In this document: positions 1 through 9,330 of the stretch, in pieces
Numbering within the stretch: the stretch's first letter is position 1
Layout: every line of letters begins with the position of its first letter
Assembly: GCF_018614915.1 (NCBI RefSeq)
Contig: NZ_JAGGNU010000040.1
Location: 62,001-126,000, forward strand
Origin: Variovorax paradoxus
GTDB lineage: Bacteria > Pseudomonadota > Gammaproteobacteria > Burkholderiales > Burkholderiaceae_C
Direction of reading: 5' to 3'
DNA: 64,000 nt
Made by a program: the position numbers and the translations under genes
Notes under the pieces: generated by a model
Told to the model about the DNA's origin: nothing
Seen by the model: only the letters and a program-made list of their open reading frames with translations
Database searches by the model: none

Positions 1-508
1 GCGTATAGATGAAGAACTTGAAGGCCGCGTAGATCTTGTTGGGGCCGCCCCAGATGCCGATGATCAGGTACATCGGGATCAGCGTGGCTTCGAAGAACAC
101 GTAGAACAGGATGCCGTCGAGCGCCGAGAAGGAGCCGATCATCAGGCCCGAGAGAATCAGGAACGCGCCCATGTACTGGTTGACGCGCTCGGTGATCACC
201 TGCCACGCGGAAATCACCACGATCACCGTGATGAAGGCGGTCAGCAGCACCAGCCACAGCGACAGGCCGTCGAGGCCGACGTGGTAGTGGATGCTGAAGC
301 GCTCGATCCAGCTCCCCTTCTCGACGAACTGCATCGCGGCGGTTCCGAGCTCGAAACGCGTGTACAGCGGAATGGTGACCAGGAAGCTCGCGATCGAACC
401 GACGAGCGCGATCCAGCGCACGCCGTTCGCATGCTCGTCTTTACCGAAGGCCAGCAGCACGGCGCCGAACGCGATCGGCACCCAGATGGCAAGGCTCAAC
501 AAACCCAT
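1..508 (-). CDS. nuoM: NADH-quinone oxidoreductase subunit M (partial, N-terminal part)
   Basis: This is the first ~169 residues of the antiporter-like membrane subunit NuoM of respiratory complex I, which helps pump protons across the inner membrane. The frame starts at an ATG whose complement lies at 506-508 and continues off the left edge of the window without a stop. The visible part has hydrophobic helices and the stretch HYHVGLDGLSLWLVLLT, typical of the NuoM/MrpD family N-terminus. It lies 26 bases downstream of nuoL in the same orientation, its expected position. The C-terminal half and any nuoN lie outside the window. Confidence 0.95.
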   Translation of the reverse strand, partial: MGLLSLAIWVPIAFGAVLLAFGKDEHANGVRWIALVGSIASFLVTIPLYTRFELGTAAMQFVEKGSWIERFSIHYHVGLDGLSLWLVLLTAFITVIVVISAWQVITERVNQYMGAFLILSGLMIGSFSALDGILFYVFFEATLIPMYLIIGIWGGPNKIYAAFKFFIYT

Positions 509-534
509 TTTTCTTTTTCTCCAGCGGCGTCCGC

Positions 535-2568
535 TTACCTGTTGAACCAGACGAAGTACGTCATGAGGATGAAGATGCCCATCAGCATCGCGAAAGCGTA
601 GTGATAGATGTAGCCGGACTGCATCCAGCGCACGACACCGGCAACGCGGCCGACCAGCTTCCAGGAGCCGTCGACGATGGCGCCGTCGATGACTCCCTGG
701 TCGCCGCCCTTCCAGAGGCCGGTGCCCAGGGCGCGCGTGCCGCGCGCGATGACGTGCTCGTTGAACCAGTCCATGTAGTACTTGTTCTCGAGCAGCCGGT
801 AGATGGGGCCGAAGGCGCGCTTGATCGCCGCCGGCAACGCCGGATTGACCAGGTACATGTACCAGGAGAGCACCACGCCGGCCAGCGCGAGCCAGAACGG
901 CGCGGCGCTGAGGCCGTGCACGGCCATTGCCAGCGGGCCGTGGAAGGCCTCGGCCAGCTCCTTCATCGCATGGTGCTTGCCGGCGTCGACCATGATCGCG
1001 TCCTTGAAGAACTCGCCGTAGAGCATCGGCCCGATCGTCATGTAGCCGATCACGACCGAGGGGATGGCCAGCAGCACCAACGGCAGCCAGACCACCCACG
1101 GCGACTCGTGCGGCGTGGAGTGATTGGCATGGTGGCCGTGGTCGGGCTCCTCGTCCGGCGCATGGTGATGCTGGTCCGGATTCAGGTCGTAGCGCTCCTT
1201 GCCGTGGAACACCAGGAAGTACATGCGGAACGAATAGAAGGCGGTGACGAACACGCCCGCCAGCACCGCCCAGTATGCGAACGTGGCGCCCCAGAGATGG
1301 CTCTCGTGCACGGCCTCGATGATGCTGTCCTTGGAGTAGAAGCCGGCGAACAGCGGCGTGCCGATCAGGGCCAGCGAACCCACGAGCGAGGTGATCCAGG
1401 TGATCGGCATGTACTTGCGCACGCCGCCCATCCAGCGGATGTCCTGGTTGTGGTGCATGCCGATGATCACAGAACCGGCGCCGAGGAACAGCAGCGCCTT
1501 GAAGAAGGCGTGCGTCATCAGGTGGAACACCGCGACCGAATACGCAGAGGCGCCGAGCGCCACCGTCATGTAGCCGAGCTGCGAAAGCGTCGAATAGGCG
1601 ACCACGCGCTTGATGTCGTTCTGGATGATGCCCAGGAAGCCCATGAAGAGCGCGGTGATGGCGCCGATCACGAGCACGAAGGACAGCGCCGTATCGCTCT
1701 GCTCGAACAGCGGCGACATGCGCGCCACCATGAAGATGCCGGCCGTGACCATGGTCGCGGCGTGAATCAGCGCCGAGATCGGGGTCGGGCCTTCCATCGA
1801 ATCGGGCAGCCAGACGTGCAGCGGGAACTGCGCGCTCTTGCCCATCGCGCCGATGAACAGGCAGATGCAGATCACGGTGATCAACATCCACTCGGTGCCG
1901 GGGAAACTCAGCTTGGCGAGCGCGTCGGCCTTGGCGAAGGCCTCGGCGTAGTTCAGCGTGCCGGCGTAGGTGGCGATCAGGCCGATGCCGAGGATGAAGC
2001 CGAAGTCACCGACGCGGTTGACCAGGAAGGCCTTGAGGTTGGCGAAGATCGCGCTCGGCTTGTTGTACCAGAAGCCGATCAGCAGATAGGACACCAGGCC
2101 CACCGCTTCCCAGCCGAAGAACAGCTGCAGCATGTTGTTGCTCATCACGAGCATCAGCATCGAGAAGGTGAACAGCGAGATGTAGGCGAAGAAGCGGTTG
2201 TAGCCCTCGTCTTCCTCCATGTAGCCGATGGTGTAGATGTGCACCATCAGCGACACGAAGCTCACGACGCACATCATCATGGCGGTGAGGCCGTCGACCA
2301 GGAAGCCGACTTCCATCCGGAGGCCGCCGACCATCATCCATTCGTAGATGGTGCCATTGAAGCGGGCACCGTCGACCACCACGCTCTTGAGCGTCATGGC
2401 CGAGATCACGAAGGCGACGAAGACGCCGAGGATGGTCAGCGAATGCGTGATGCGGCGGCCGATATGGTTGCCGCCGAACTTGGTGCCGAACAGGCCGGCC
2501 AGCACGGAGCCGACCAGGGGTGCCAGCGGCACCGCCAGCAATGCGGATGCGGAGAGAGTTGCGCTCAT
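535..2568 (-). CDS. nuoL: NADH-quinone oxidoreductase subunit L
   Basis: NuoL is the distal antiporter-like subunit of complex I and carries the long lateral helix that runs along the membrane arm. The 677-residue product is close to the family length. It has about 16 hydrophobic segments and the family core LFFGWEAVGLVSYLLIGFW followed by the QFPLHVWLPDSMEGPTP region with conserved charged residues. A His-rich loop (DQHHHAPDEEPDHGHHANH, around residue 470) sits between two helices; it may be a metal-binding loop or simply a variable insertion. The gene starts 9 bases after the nuoK stop and is cotranscribed with the rest of nuo. Confidence 0.98.
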   Translation of the reverse strand: MSATLSASALLAVPLAPLVGSVLAGLFGTKFGGNHIGRRITHSLTILGVFVAFVISAMTLKSVVVDGARFNGTIYEWMMVGGLRMEVGFLVDGLTAMMMCVVSFVSLMVHIYTIGYMEEDEGYNRFFAYISLFTFSMLMLVMSNNMLQLFFGWEAVGLVSYLLIGFWYNKPSAIFANLKAFLVNRVGDFGFILGIGLIATYAGTLNYAEAFAKADALAKLSFPGTEWMLITVICICLFIGAMGKSAQFPLHVWLPDSMEGPTPISALIHAATMVTAGIFMVARMSPLFEQSDTALSFVLVIGAITALFMGFLGIIQNDIKRVVAYSTLSQLGYMTVALGASAYSVAVFHLMTHAFFKALLFLGAGSVIIGMHHNQDIRWMGGVRKYMPITWITSLVGSLALIGTPLFAGFYSKDSIIEAVHESHLWGATFAYWAVLAGVFVTAFYSFRMYFLVFHGKERYDLNPDQHHHAPDEEPDHGHHANHSTPHESPWVVWLPLVLLAIPSVVIGYMTIGPMLYGEFFKDAIMVDAGKHHAMKELAEAFHGPLAMAVHGLSAAPFWLALAGVVLSWYMYLVNPALPAAIKRAFGPIYRLLENKYYMDWFNEHVIARGTRALGTGLWKGGDQGVIDGAIVDGSWKLVGRVAGVVRWMQSGYIYHYAFAMLMGIFILMTYFVWFNR

Positions 2569-2577
2569 ATGTAAGTC

Positions 2578-2886
2578 CTATCCCCTGAGCGCGTTGAGTT
2601 CGTCCACGTTGATGTTCGACTTGTTGCGGAACAAGAGGACCAGCAGCGCCAGCCCGATGGCCGACTCGGCCGCCGCCACCGTCAAGATGAAGAACACGAA
2701 GATCTGGCCGTGCATGTCGCCGAGGAAATACGAGAAGGCGACGAAGTTCACGTTGACCGCGAGCAGCATCAGCTCGATGCACATCAAGAGCACGATCAGG
2801 TTCTTGCGGTTCAGGAAGATGCCGATCACCGACAGCGCGAAGAGCATCGCGCCCAGCGAGAGGAAGTGTCCGAGCGTGATCGTCAT
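2578..2886 (-). CDS. nuoK: NADH-quinone oxidoreductase subunit K
   Basis: NuoK is a small three-helix membrane subunit of complex I, related to MrpC of Mrp antiporters. The 102-residue product starts MTITLGHFLSLGAMLFALS and contains the conserved LMCIELMLLAVNVNFV helix, whose glutamate is part of the proton path in the family. Its start overlaps the nuoJ stop by 4 bases, which indicates translational coupling. Length and position are exactly as expected. Confidence 0.97.
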   Translation of the reverse strand: MTITLGHFLSLGAMLFALSVIGIFLNRKNLIVLLMCIELMLLAVNVNFVAFSYFLGDMHGQIFVFFILTVAAAESAIGLALLVLLFRNKSNINVDELNALRG

Positions 2887-3533
2887 GCCTTGGTCTCCCC
2901 GGCGGCCGGTGCTTGTTCTGGTGCCACGGGCTGCGCCGCGCGCGTGACGGGCATATGCACGATGCGCACGCGGTCGCGCGCCTTCACGCGCACCTGGTCA
3001 GACGGGTTCACGTACTTGCTGTCCTTGCGCTTGCGCAGCGTGAGCGCGATGGCCGCGACGATGGCGACCAGCAGGATGACGGCCGCGATCTCCAGCGGGT
3101 AGAGGTACTCCGTGTAGAGCAGCTTGCCGAGCTCCATCGTGTTGGAGGTGCCGGGGCCGGAGGCCATGGCGGTCTTCGGTTCGGCGAGGCGGAAGCCGCC
3201 CATCAGCACCGCGGCCATCTCGAGCGCGATCAGCGCGCCGACTCCCGCCGCGAGCGGGAAGTGCTTCCAGAAGCCCTCGCGCAGCCCATCGACGTTGATG
3301 TCGAGCATCATCACCACGAACAGGAACAGCACCATCACCGCGCCCACGTAGACGAGCACCAGCGAGATCGCCAGGAACTCGGCGCGCAGCAGCAGCCAGA
3401 TGGCCGATGCCTGGAAGAACGCAAGCACCAGGTAGAGCGCGGCATACACGGGGTTGCGCGCGGTGATGACGCGGAATGCCGCAAAAAGCAGCACCGCGGC
3501 AAACAGATAGAACAGGCCGGTCTTGACGTCCAT
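2883..3533 (-). CDS. nuoJ: NADH-quinone oxidoreductase subunit J
   Basis: NuoJ is a membrane subunit of complex I. The 216-residue product has five predicted hydrophobic helices, including the conserved AIWLLLRAEFLAISLVLVYV region, followed by a charged, Ala/Pro-containing cytoplasmic tail of about 50 residues. Genes nuoK downstream (4-base overlap) and nuoI upstream (39-base gap) are in the expected order. Confidence 0.97.
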   Translation of the reverse strand: MDVKTGLFYLFAAVLLFAAFRVITARNPVYAALYLVLAFFQASAIWLLLRAEFLAISLVLVYVGAVMVLFLFVVMMLDINVDGLREGFWKHFPLAAGVGALIALEMAAVLMGGFRLAEPKTAMASGPGTSNTMELGKLLYTEYLYPLEIAAVILLVAIVAAIALTLRKRKDSKYVNPSDQVRVKARDRVRIVHMPVTRAAQPVAPEQAPAAGETKA

Positions 3534-3572
3534 GGATCGGGTTCGTTTTTGTGGGGATCGGGCCGGTCCGCT

Positions 3573-4118
3573 TCAGCGGTACTTGGCGTCGGCCGCCCTG
3601 TTGGCGGCAATTTCTTTTTCGTAGCGGTCGCCGACGGCCAGCAGCATGTCCTTGGTGAAGTACAGGTCGCCGCGCTTTTCGCCGTGGAATTCGAAGATGT
3701 GGGTCTCGACGATGGAATCGACCGGACAGCTCTCCTCGCAGAAGCCGCAGAAGATGCACTTGGTCATGTCGATGTCGTAGCGCGTGGTGCGCCGCGAGCC
3801 GTCGTCGCGCACCTCGGATTCGATGGTGATCGCGAGCGCCGGGCAGATCGCCTCGCAGAGCTTGCAGGCGATGCAGCGCTCCTCGCCGTTCTCGTAGCGG
3901 CGCAGCGCATGCAGGCCGCGGAAGCGCGGCGACAGCGGCGTCTTCTCTTCGGGGAACTGCACGGTGATCTTGCGGCTGAAGGCGTACTTGCCGGTGAGCG
4001 CGAGGCCCTTGAACAACTCGACCAGCATGAAGCTGGACAGGAAGTCCTTGAGCGAGAAGGCCGACGCGCTCGTGTTCGACGATGAGCGCGCAGGCGCGCG
4101 GGCAGTGTGCGCAGACAT
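3573..4118 (-). CDS. nuoI: NADH-quinone oxidoreductase subunit I (two 4Fe-4S clusters)
   Basis: NuoI carries clusters N6a and N6b that pass electrons from NuoG towards NuoB in the peripheral arm of complex I. The two ferredoxin motifs are intact: CIACKLCEAICP and CIFCGFCEESCP. I chose the ATG at 4118 (protein MSAHTARAPARSS, 181 residues) rather than an upstream start at 4184, because the upstream one would overlap nuoH and add a tail the family lacks. The gap to the nuoH stop is then 11 bases. Confidence 0.96.
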   Translation of the reverse strand: MSAHTARAPARSSSNTSASAFSLKDFLSSFMLVELFKGLALTGKYAFSRKITVQFPEEKTPLSPRFRGLHALRRYENGEERCIACKLCEAICPALAITIESEVRDDGSRRTTRYDIDMTKCIFCGFCEESCPVDSIVETHIFEFHGEKRGDLYFTKDMLLAVGDRYEKEIAANRAADAKYR

Positions 4119-4129
4119 GGCGATTCCAG

Positions 4130-5206
4130 TTATTTCCAGATGTTGTAGGGGGTCTGCATCCAGGCGCCGACCACCACCAGCCACACGAGCGTGACCGGAA
4201 TGAAGATCTTCCAGCCGAGCCGCATGATCTGGTCATAGCGGAAGCGCGGGAAGGTCGAGCGGACCCACAGGAACATGGTGACCACGACGAAGGTCTTGAG
4301 GCCCAGCCAGATCCAGCCCGGGATGAAGCCGAGGAAGTCGAACGGAGGCAGCCAGCCGCCGAGGAACAGGACCGCGCACAGGATCGAGACCAGCCACATG
4401 TTGGCGTACTCGGCCAGGAAGAACATCGCGAAGCTCATGCCCGAGTACTCGATCATGTGGCCGGCGACGATTTCCGATTCGCCTTCGACGACGTCGAAGG
4501 GATGGCGGTTGGTTTCAGCCAGGCCGGAGATGAAGTAGACCAGGAAGATAGGCAGTAGCGACAGCCAGTTCCATGACAGGAAGCCGATGCCCATCGAGGC
4601 GAAGTGCCCCTTGCCCTGCCCCATCACGATGTCGGTCATGTTGAGGCTGGCCGAGACCATCAGCACGACCACGAAGCAGAAGCCCATCGCGATCTCGTAG
4701 CTGACCATCTGCGCCGAGGCGCGCAGCGCGCCGAGGAAGGCGTACTTCGAGTTCGAGGCCCAGCCCGCGATGATCACGCCGTAGACCTCGAGCGAGGTGA
4801 TGGCCATGACGAACAGCAGGCCGGCATTGATGTTGGCCAGCGCGACCTCGGGGCCGAACGGGATCACGGCCCATGCGGCCAGCGCCGGCATGATGGTCAT
4901 GATCGGACCGAGCAGGAACAGGCCCTTGTTCGCGACCGTCGGCAGGATGATTTCCTTGGTCAGCAGCTTGAGCGCGTCGGCGATCGGCTGCAGCAGGCCC
5001 AGCGGGCCGACGCGGTTGGGGCCGAGGCGGATCTGCGTGAAGCCGATGGCCTTGCGCTCCCACAGCGTGAGATAGGCCACCGCACCCATCAGCGGCAGCA
5101 CCACGACGACGATCTTGATCAGAGTCCAGATCACCGGCCATGCAACGGCGGTCCACCAATGCGCCGAGACCAGGCCCATGCCGAAGCCGTGCAGGGTGTC
5201 GATCAT
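4130..5206 (-). CDS. nuoH: NADH-quinone oxidoreductase subunit H
   Basis: NuoH is the membrane subunit that forms the ubiquinone chamber at the junction of the two arms of complex I. The 358-residue product has about eight hydrophobic helices and the conserved loop ERKAIGFTQIRLGPNRVGP, followed by the ETNRHPFDVVEGESEIVAG segment with its acidic residues. The start overlaps the nuoG stop by 4 bases (ATGA type). Confidence 0.98.
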   Translation of the reverse strand: MIDTLHGFGMGLVSAHWWTAVAWPVIWTLIKIVVVVLPLMGAVAYLTLWERKAIGFTQIRLGPNRVGPLGLLQPIADALKLLTKEIILPTVANKGLFLLGPIMTIMPALAAWAVIPFGPEVALANINAGLLFVMAITSLEVYGVIIAGWASNSKYAFLGALRASAQMVSYEIAMGFCFVVVLMVSASLNMTDIVMGQGKGHFASMGIGFLSWNWLSLLPIFLVYFISGLAETNRHPFDVVEGESEIVAGHMIEYSGMSFAMFFLAEYANMWLVSILCAVLFLGGWLPPFDFLGFIPGWIWLGLKTFVVVTMFLWVRSTFPRFRYDQIMRLGWKIFIPVTLVWLVVVGAWMQTPYNIWK

Positions 5207-7356
5207 GCGAGCACCTCCTGCGCGGGCACGGCGCGCGGCGCGCGCCCATCGGCCGTCAATTGCAGCGAGGGTGCGCGGCGGACGATCGAATCGAGCTGGT
5301 AGATGCTCGCGACCACCGGTGGCGCGGCATGGGGGGCACGTTCACCGTCGAGGCGGGCCTCAGTAGCGTTGCTCAGCCGTTCGGCCGGGACGCTGGCGCC
5401 TGCGCCGATGTCAGCCAGTACCTCTGCCGTCGATTCGAAGGAGAAGCCCGAAAGGCCCAGCAGGTTGGCCAGCACGCGCAACACCTTCCAGGCCGGACGC
5501 GCCTCGCCCAGCGGCTTCACGACCGCATGGAAACTCTGCACGCGGCCTTCGGCGTTGACGAAGGTGCCCGGCGTTTCGGTGAAGGGCGCGATCGGCAGCA
5601 CCACGTCGCTGAATTCGAGGTTGGCCTTGAAGGGGCTCAGCGTCACGACCATCTGGGCGTGCACGAGCGCGTCGGCCGCGCCGGCACCGGCGATCGAGTC
5701 GAACACCGGCTCGGTGTTGAGCAGCAGCACCGCCTTGAGCGCGCCCTGAAGCATCTCTCCGGCATTCAGGCCGCCGTCCTTGGGCAGCGCACCGACCAGC
5801 TGCGCGCCGACCGTGTTGGCCGCCTCGGTGAGATAGCCGACGCTGGCACCCGTCTGGGCGCCGATCCAGTTCGCCAGCGCGAGCAATGCGCCGGCCTCCG
5901 CATGGTGGGCGGCCGCATTGCCGAGCAGGATGGCCTTGCGCTCGCCGCCGAGCAGCGAAGCCGCAATGGCCTTGGCCGCATCGCCGGGTGCGTCACCGCC
6001 GGTCACGGGCGCCGCAGCGCCGGTGCTGGCGGCGACGGCGGCGGCGATCTCAGCCAGCGCGTCCAGCCAGTCCTGCGCCGGCACGCGCACGGCGTTCGCC
6101 ACCGGCATGGCCCAGGCTTCGTCGTCGGCCAGCAGTTCGGGCGAGGTCAGTGCACTCAGCACGCCGCCCTTGCGCACCGCCTGGCGGATGCGCTGCGCGA
6201 ACAGCGGATGGTCCTTGCGCAGGTTGCTGCCGATCACGAGCGTGCGCTGCAGCTGCGACAGCGAAGCGATCGAGGTGCCGAGCCAGCGGATGCCTTCGAA
6301 GGCGCCGAACTCGGCGTTGCGCAGCCGGTAGTCGATGTTGCCGCTGCCCAGGCCGTGCGTCAGCAACTTGGCCAGGTGCAGCTCTTCGAGCGTGCTGTGC
6401 GGGCTGGCGAGCGTGCCGATGCTCTGCGCGCCATGGTCGGCCTTGATCTGCTTCAGGCCGTTGGCCACGTACTCGAGCGCGGTCTGCCAGTCGACCTGCT
6501 GCCACTGGCCGCCCTGCTTGAGCATGGGCTGCGTGAGGCGCTCGGGGCCGTTCAGTGCCTCGTACGAGAAGCGGTCGCGGTCGGCGATCCAGCATTCGTT
6601 GACGTCTTCGTTCTCGAGCGGCACCACCCGCATCACGCGGTTGTTCTTGACCTGGACGATCAGGTTGGCGCCGGTCGAATCGTGCGGGCTCACCGACTTG
6701 CGGCGCGACAATTCCCAGGTGCGGGCGCTGTAGCGGAAAGGCTTGCTCGTGAGCGCGCCCACCGGGCAGATGTCGATCATGTTGCCCGAGAGCTCGGAAT
6801 CGACCGAATCGCCGAGGAAGGTCTCGATCTCGGCATGCTCGCCGCGGTGCGACATGCCCAGCTCCATCACGCCGGCCACTTCCTGGCCGAAGCGCACGCA
6901 GCGCGTGCAATGGATGCAGCGGCTCATCTCTTCCATGCTGATGAGCGGGCCGACGTCCTTGTGGAACACGACGCGCTTTTCTTCCTCGTAGCGCGAGGAC
7001 GAGCCGCCGTAGCCGACGGCCAGGTCCTGCAGCTGGCATTCGCCGCCCTGGTCGCAGATCGGGCAGTCGAGCGGATGGTTGATGAGCAGGAACTCCATCA
7101 CCGACTGCTGGGCCTTGATCGCCTTGTCGCTCTTGGTACGCACGATCATGCCCTGCGTCACCGGCGTGGCGCAGGCCGGCATCGGCTTGGGCGCCTTTTC
7201 GACGTCGACCAGGCACATGCGGCAGTTGGCCGCGATGCTGAGCTTCTTGTGATAGCAGAAGTGCGGGATGTAGGTGCCCGCCTTGTCGGCCGCATGCATG
7301 ATCATGCTGCCTTCGATGATTTCGACCTTCTTGCCGTCGAGTTCGATTTCAACCAT
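5203..7356 (-). CDS. nuoG: NADH-quinone oxidoreductase subunit G
   Basis: NuoG is the large iron-sulfur subunit of the NADH dehydrogenase module. The 717-residue product has an N-terminal 2Fe-2S ferredoxin domain (cysteines around CYHKK and NCRMCLVDVEKAPKP, residues 30-65), then CPICDQGGECQLQD, the HCIHCTRCVRFG cluster region and DICPVGALTS, followed by a degenerate molybdopterin oxidoreductase domain with no obvious cofactor role. It is short for the family, as is usual in betaproteobacteria. It is separated from nuoF by 92 bases that hold a repeat, the only sizeable gap in the operon. Confidence 0.97.
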   Translation of the reverse strand: MVEIELDGKKVEIIEGSMIMHAADKAGTYIPHFCYHKKLSIAANCRMCLVDVEKAPKPMPACATPVTQGMIVRTKSDKAIKAQQSVMEFLLINHPLDCPICDQGGECQLQDLAVGYGGSSSRYEEEKRVVFHKDVGPLISMEEMSRCIHCTRCVRFGQEVAGVMELGMSHRGEHAEIETFLGDSVDSELSGNMIDICPVGALTSKPFRYSARTWELSRRKSVSPHDSTGANLIVQVKNNRVMRVVPLENEDVNECWIADRDRFSYEALNGPERLTQPMLKQGGQWQQVDWQTALEYVANGLKQIKADHGAQSIGTLASPHSTLEELHLAKLLTHGLGSGNIDYRLRNAEFGAFEGIRWLGTSIASLSQLQRTLVIGSNLRKDHPLFAQRIRQAVRKGGVLSALTSPELLADDEAWAMPVANAVRVPAQDWLDALAEIAAAVAASTGAAAPVTGGDAPGDAAKAIAASLLGGERKAILLGNAAAHHAEAGALLALANWIGAQTGASVGYLTEAANTVGAQLVGALPKDGGLNAGEMLQGALKAVLLLNTEPVFDSIAGAGAADALVHAQMVVTLSPFKANLEFSDVVLPIAPFTETPGTFVNAEGRVQSFHAVVKPLGEARPAWKVLRVLANLLGLSGFSFESTAEVLADIGAGASVPAERLSNATEARLDGERAPHAAPPVVASIYQLDSIVRRAPSLQLTADGRAPRAVPAQEVLA

Positions 7357-7363
7357 ATGTATG

Positions 7364-7437
7364 GACTCCCGCCGGGCCGCCCCAAGGGAGGCCTGCGCCC
7401 CCTCGGGGGGCAGCGAACGAATGTGAGCTTGGGGGCA
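7364..7437 (-). repeat. GC-rich intergenic repeat between nuoF and nuoG
   Basis: This ~75-base stretch holds runs such as CCCCCTCGGGGGG that fold into a C5/G5 hairpin, flanked by GGGCCGCCCC and by the CCCCCAAGCTCAC end (minus strand). Its layout matches the repeat at 17491-17615 in this window: CCCCCA, CACTTCGT-like, C5/G5 hairpin, GGCGGCCCGGC. I recognise this class from Comamonadaceae genomes from general knowledge, not from a search. It sits in the middle of an otherwise tightly packed operon. No promoter or terminator with a T-run is evident in it. Confidence 0.6.
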
Positions 7438-7448
7438 ATGTCATCCGC

Positions 7449-8792
7449 TCAGACCTTTGCGGGCGCTTTCGGGACGTAGCCCGGAATCAGCGCCTCGAAC
7501 TCGTGACGGAAATGCTTGATCATGGCCCGCACCGGCATCGCGGCGGCGTCGCCGAGTGCGCAGATGGTGCGGCCCTGGATGTTGTCGGCTACCGAATTGA
7601 GCAAGTCCATGTCGCTCGGCTTGCCGTGGCCGTTGTGGATGCGGTCGACCACGCGCCAGAGCCAGCCCGTGCCTTCGCGGCAGGGCGTGCACTGGCCGCA
7701 GGATTCATGCATGTAGAAGTACGACAGGCGCTTCAGCGACTCGACCATCGAGCGGCTGTCGTCCATCACGATCACTGCGCCGGAGCCGAGCATCGAGCCG
7801 GCCTTGGCGATGGAGTCGTAGTCCATCGTGCAGTCCATCATGATCGAGGCCGGCAGCACCGGGGCCGACGAACCGCCGGGGATCACGGCCTTGAGCTGGC
7901 GCCCCTTGCGCACGCCGCCCGCGAGTTCGAGCAGCTTGGCAAACGGCGTGCCCATCGGCACTTCGTAGTTGCCGGGCAGCTCGACGTCGCCGCTGACCGA
8001 GTAGATCTTGGTGCCGCCGTTGTTCGGCTTGCCGCACTCGAGGTAGGCCTGGCCACCGTTGACGATGATCCACGGCACGGCCGCGAAGGTCTCGGTGTTG
8101 TTGATGGTGGTCGGCTTGCCGTAGAGGCCGAAGCTGGCCGGGAATGGCGGCTTGAAGCGCGGCTGGCCCTTCTTGCCTTCCAGCGATTCGAGCAGCGCCG
8201 TTTCTTCGCCGCAGATGTAGGCGCCGAAGCCGTGAGACGCATGCAACTGGAAGTTGAAGCTGCTGCCCAGGATGGCGTCGCCCAAGTAGCCGGCGGCGCG
8301 CGCTTCTTCCAGCGCCTCTTCGAAGCGATCGTAGGTCTGGAAGATCTCGCCGTGGATGTAGTTGTAGCCCACGCTGATGCCCATCGCATAAGCCGCGATG
8401 GCCATGCCCTCGATCACGATGTGCGGGTTGAACTGCAGGATGTCGCGGTCCTTGCAGGTGCCGGGCTCGCCTTCGTCCGAGTTGCAGACCAGGTACTTCT
8501 GGCCCGGGAACTGGCGCGGCATGAAGCTCCACTTCAGGCCGGTCGGGAAGCCTGCGCCGCCGCGGCCGCGCAGGCCCGAGGCCTTGACCTCGGCGATCAC
8601 CTGTTCGGGCGTCAGGCCTTCGGCAAGGATCTTGCGCAGCGCCTTGTAGCCGCCGCGCGCTTCGTAGTCGGCCAGGCGCCAGTTGGTGCCGTCGAGGCCG
8701 GCGTAGATCTGGGGCTCGATGTGGCGATCGTGAAAGCAGGTCTGGACGCCGGTGGCCTGGAACTGCAAGAGCACTTGCTCGGGCGACATCAT
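7449..8792 (-). CDS. nuoF: NADH-quinone oxidoreductase subunit F (NADH and FMN binding)
   Basis: NuoF binds NADH and FMN and is the electron entry point of complex I. The 447-residue product has the glycine-rich NADH site GLRGRGGAGFPTGLKWSF (about residues 65-82), the FMN-site region ICGEETALLESLEGKKG, and the N3 4Fe-4S motif ESCGQCTPCREG near residue 360. I start it at the first of two tandem ATGs (MMSPEQVLL, 8792), which overlaps the nuoE stop by 4 bases. The frame stays open further upstream, but that part overlaps nuoE and is not coding. Confidence 0.97.
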   Translation of the reverse strand: MMSPEQVLLQFQATGVQTCFHDRHIEPQIYAGLDGTNWRLADYEARGGYKALRKILAEGLTPEQVIAEVKASGLRGRGGAGFPTGLKWSFMPRQFPGQKYLVCNSDEGEPGTCKDRDILQFNPHIVIEGMAIAAYAMGISVGYNYIHGEIFQTYDRFEEALEEARAAGYLGDAILGSSFNFQLHASHGFGAYICGEETALLESLEGKKGQPRFKPPFPASFGLYGKPTTINNTETFAAVPWIIVNGGQAYLECGKPNNGGTKIYSVSGDVELPGNYEVPMGTPFAKLLELAGGVRKGRQLKAVIPGGSSAPVLPASIMMDCTMDYDSIAKAGSMLGSGAVIVMDDSRSMVESLKRLSYFYMHESCGQCTPCREGTGWLWRVVDRIHNGHGKPSDMDLLNSVADNIQGRTICALGDAAAMPVRAMIKHFRHEFEALIPGYVPKAPAKV

Positions 8793-9322
8793 TGCGCGCC
8801 CTCCGTCGTCGAAGCGCGAAGGCCGTCGACCAGCTGGTCGAGCTTCTCGTTGCTCATGAAGCTGCACATGGTGCGGTCGTTGACCAGCATCACCGGCGAA
8901 TCGGCGCAGGCGCCGAGGCATTCGCTCTGCTGCAACGTGAACATGCCATCCGGCGTGGTCTCGCCCATGTGGATCCCGAGCTTCTTCTCGAGGTGCGCCA
9001 GCGCCACCGCGCCGTCGCGCAGCTGGCACGGCAGGTTGGTGCAGACGTTGAGCTTGAACCTGCCCACCGGCTGCTGGTTGTACATGTTGTAGAAGGTCGT
9101 GACCTCGTGCACCGCGATCGGCGCCATGCCGAGATAGGCGGCGATCTCGCGCTCGCGCTGCAGGCTGACGAAGCCCTCGTCCTTCTGCACGATCGCCAGG
9201 CAGGCCATCACGGCCGACTGCTTGCCTGCCGGCGGGTACTTGGCGACCTCGCGCGCAAAAAGCTCCAGCGTGGCGGCCGAAAGCGGTGCCTGCTTGCTGC
9301 TGTGGGTGGTGTCGGAAATCAT
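8789..9322 (-). CDS. nuoE: NADH-quinone oxidoreductase subunit E (2Fe-2S)
   Basis: NuoE is the thioredoxin-like subunit carrying the N1a 2Fe-2S cluster beside NuoF. The cluster cysteines are in CTNLPCQLRDG and ECLGACADSP. I start it at ATG 9322 (MISDTTHSSKQ, 177 residues), 8 bases after the nuoD stop; the longer open frame upstream overlaps nuoD and is not credible. Length agrees with the family (about 160-180). Confidence 0.96.
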   Translation of the reverse strand: MISDTTHSSKQAPLSAATLELFAREVAKYPPAGKQSAVMACLAIVQKDEGFVSLQREREIAAYLGMAPIAVHEVTTFYNMYNQQPVGRFKLNVCTNLPCQLRDGAVALAHLEKKLGIHMGETTPDGMFTLQQSECLGACADSPVMLVNDRTMCSFMSNEKLDQLVDGLRASTTEGAQ

Positions 9323-9330
9323 TCGCTCGC

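Noticed and set aside
601..2574. A 657-codon open frame opposite nuoL
   Set aside because: Shadow of nuoL with strongly biased composition and no known motif.
5140..7479. A 779-codon open frame opposite nuoG
   Set aside because: Same reason: a GC-driven shadow of a well supported gene.
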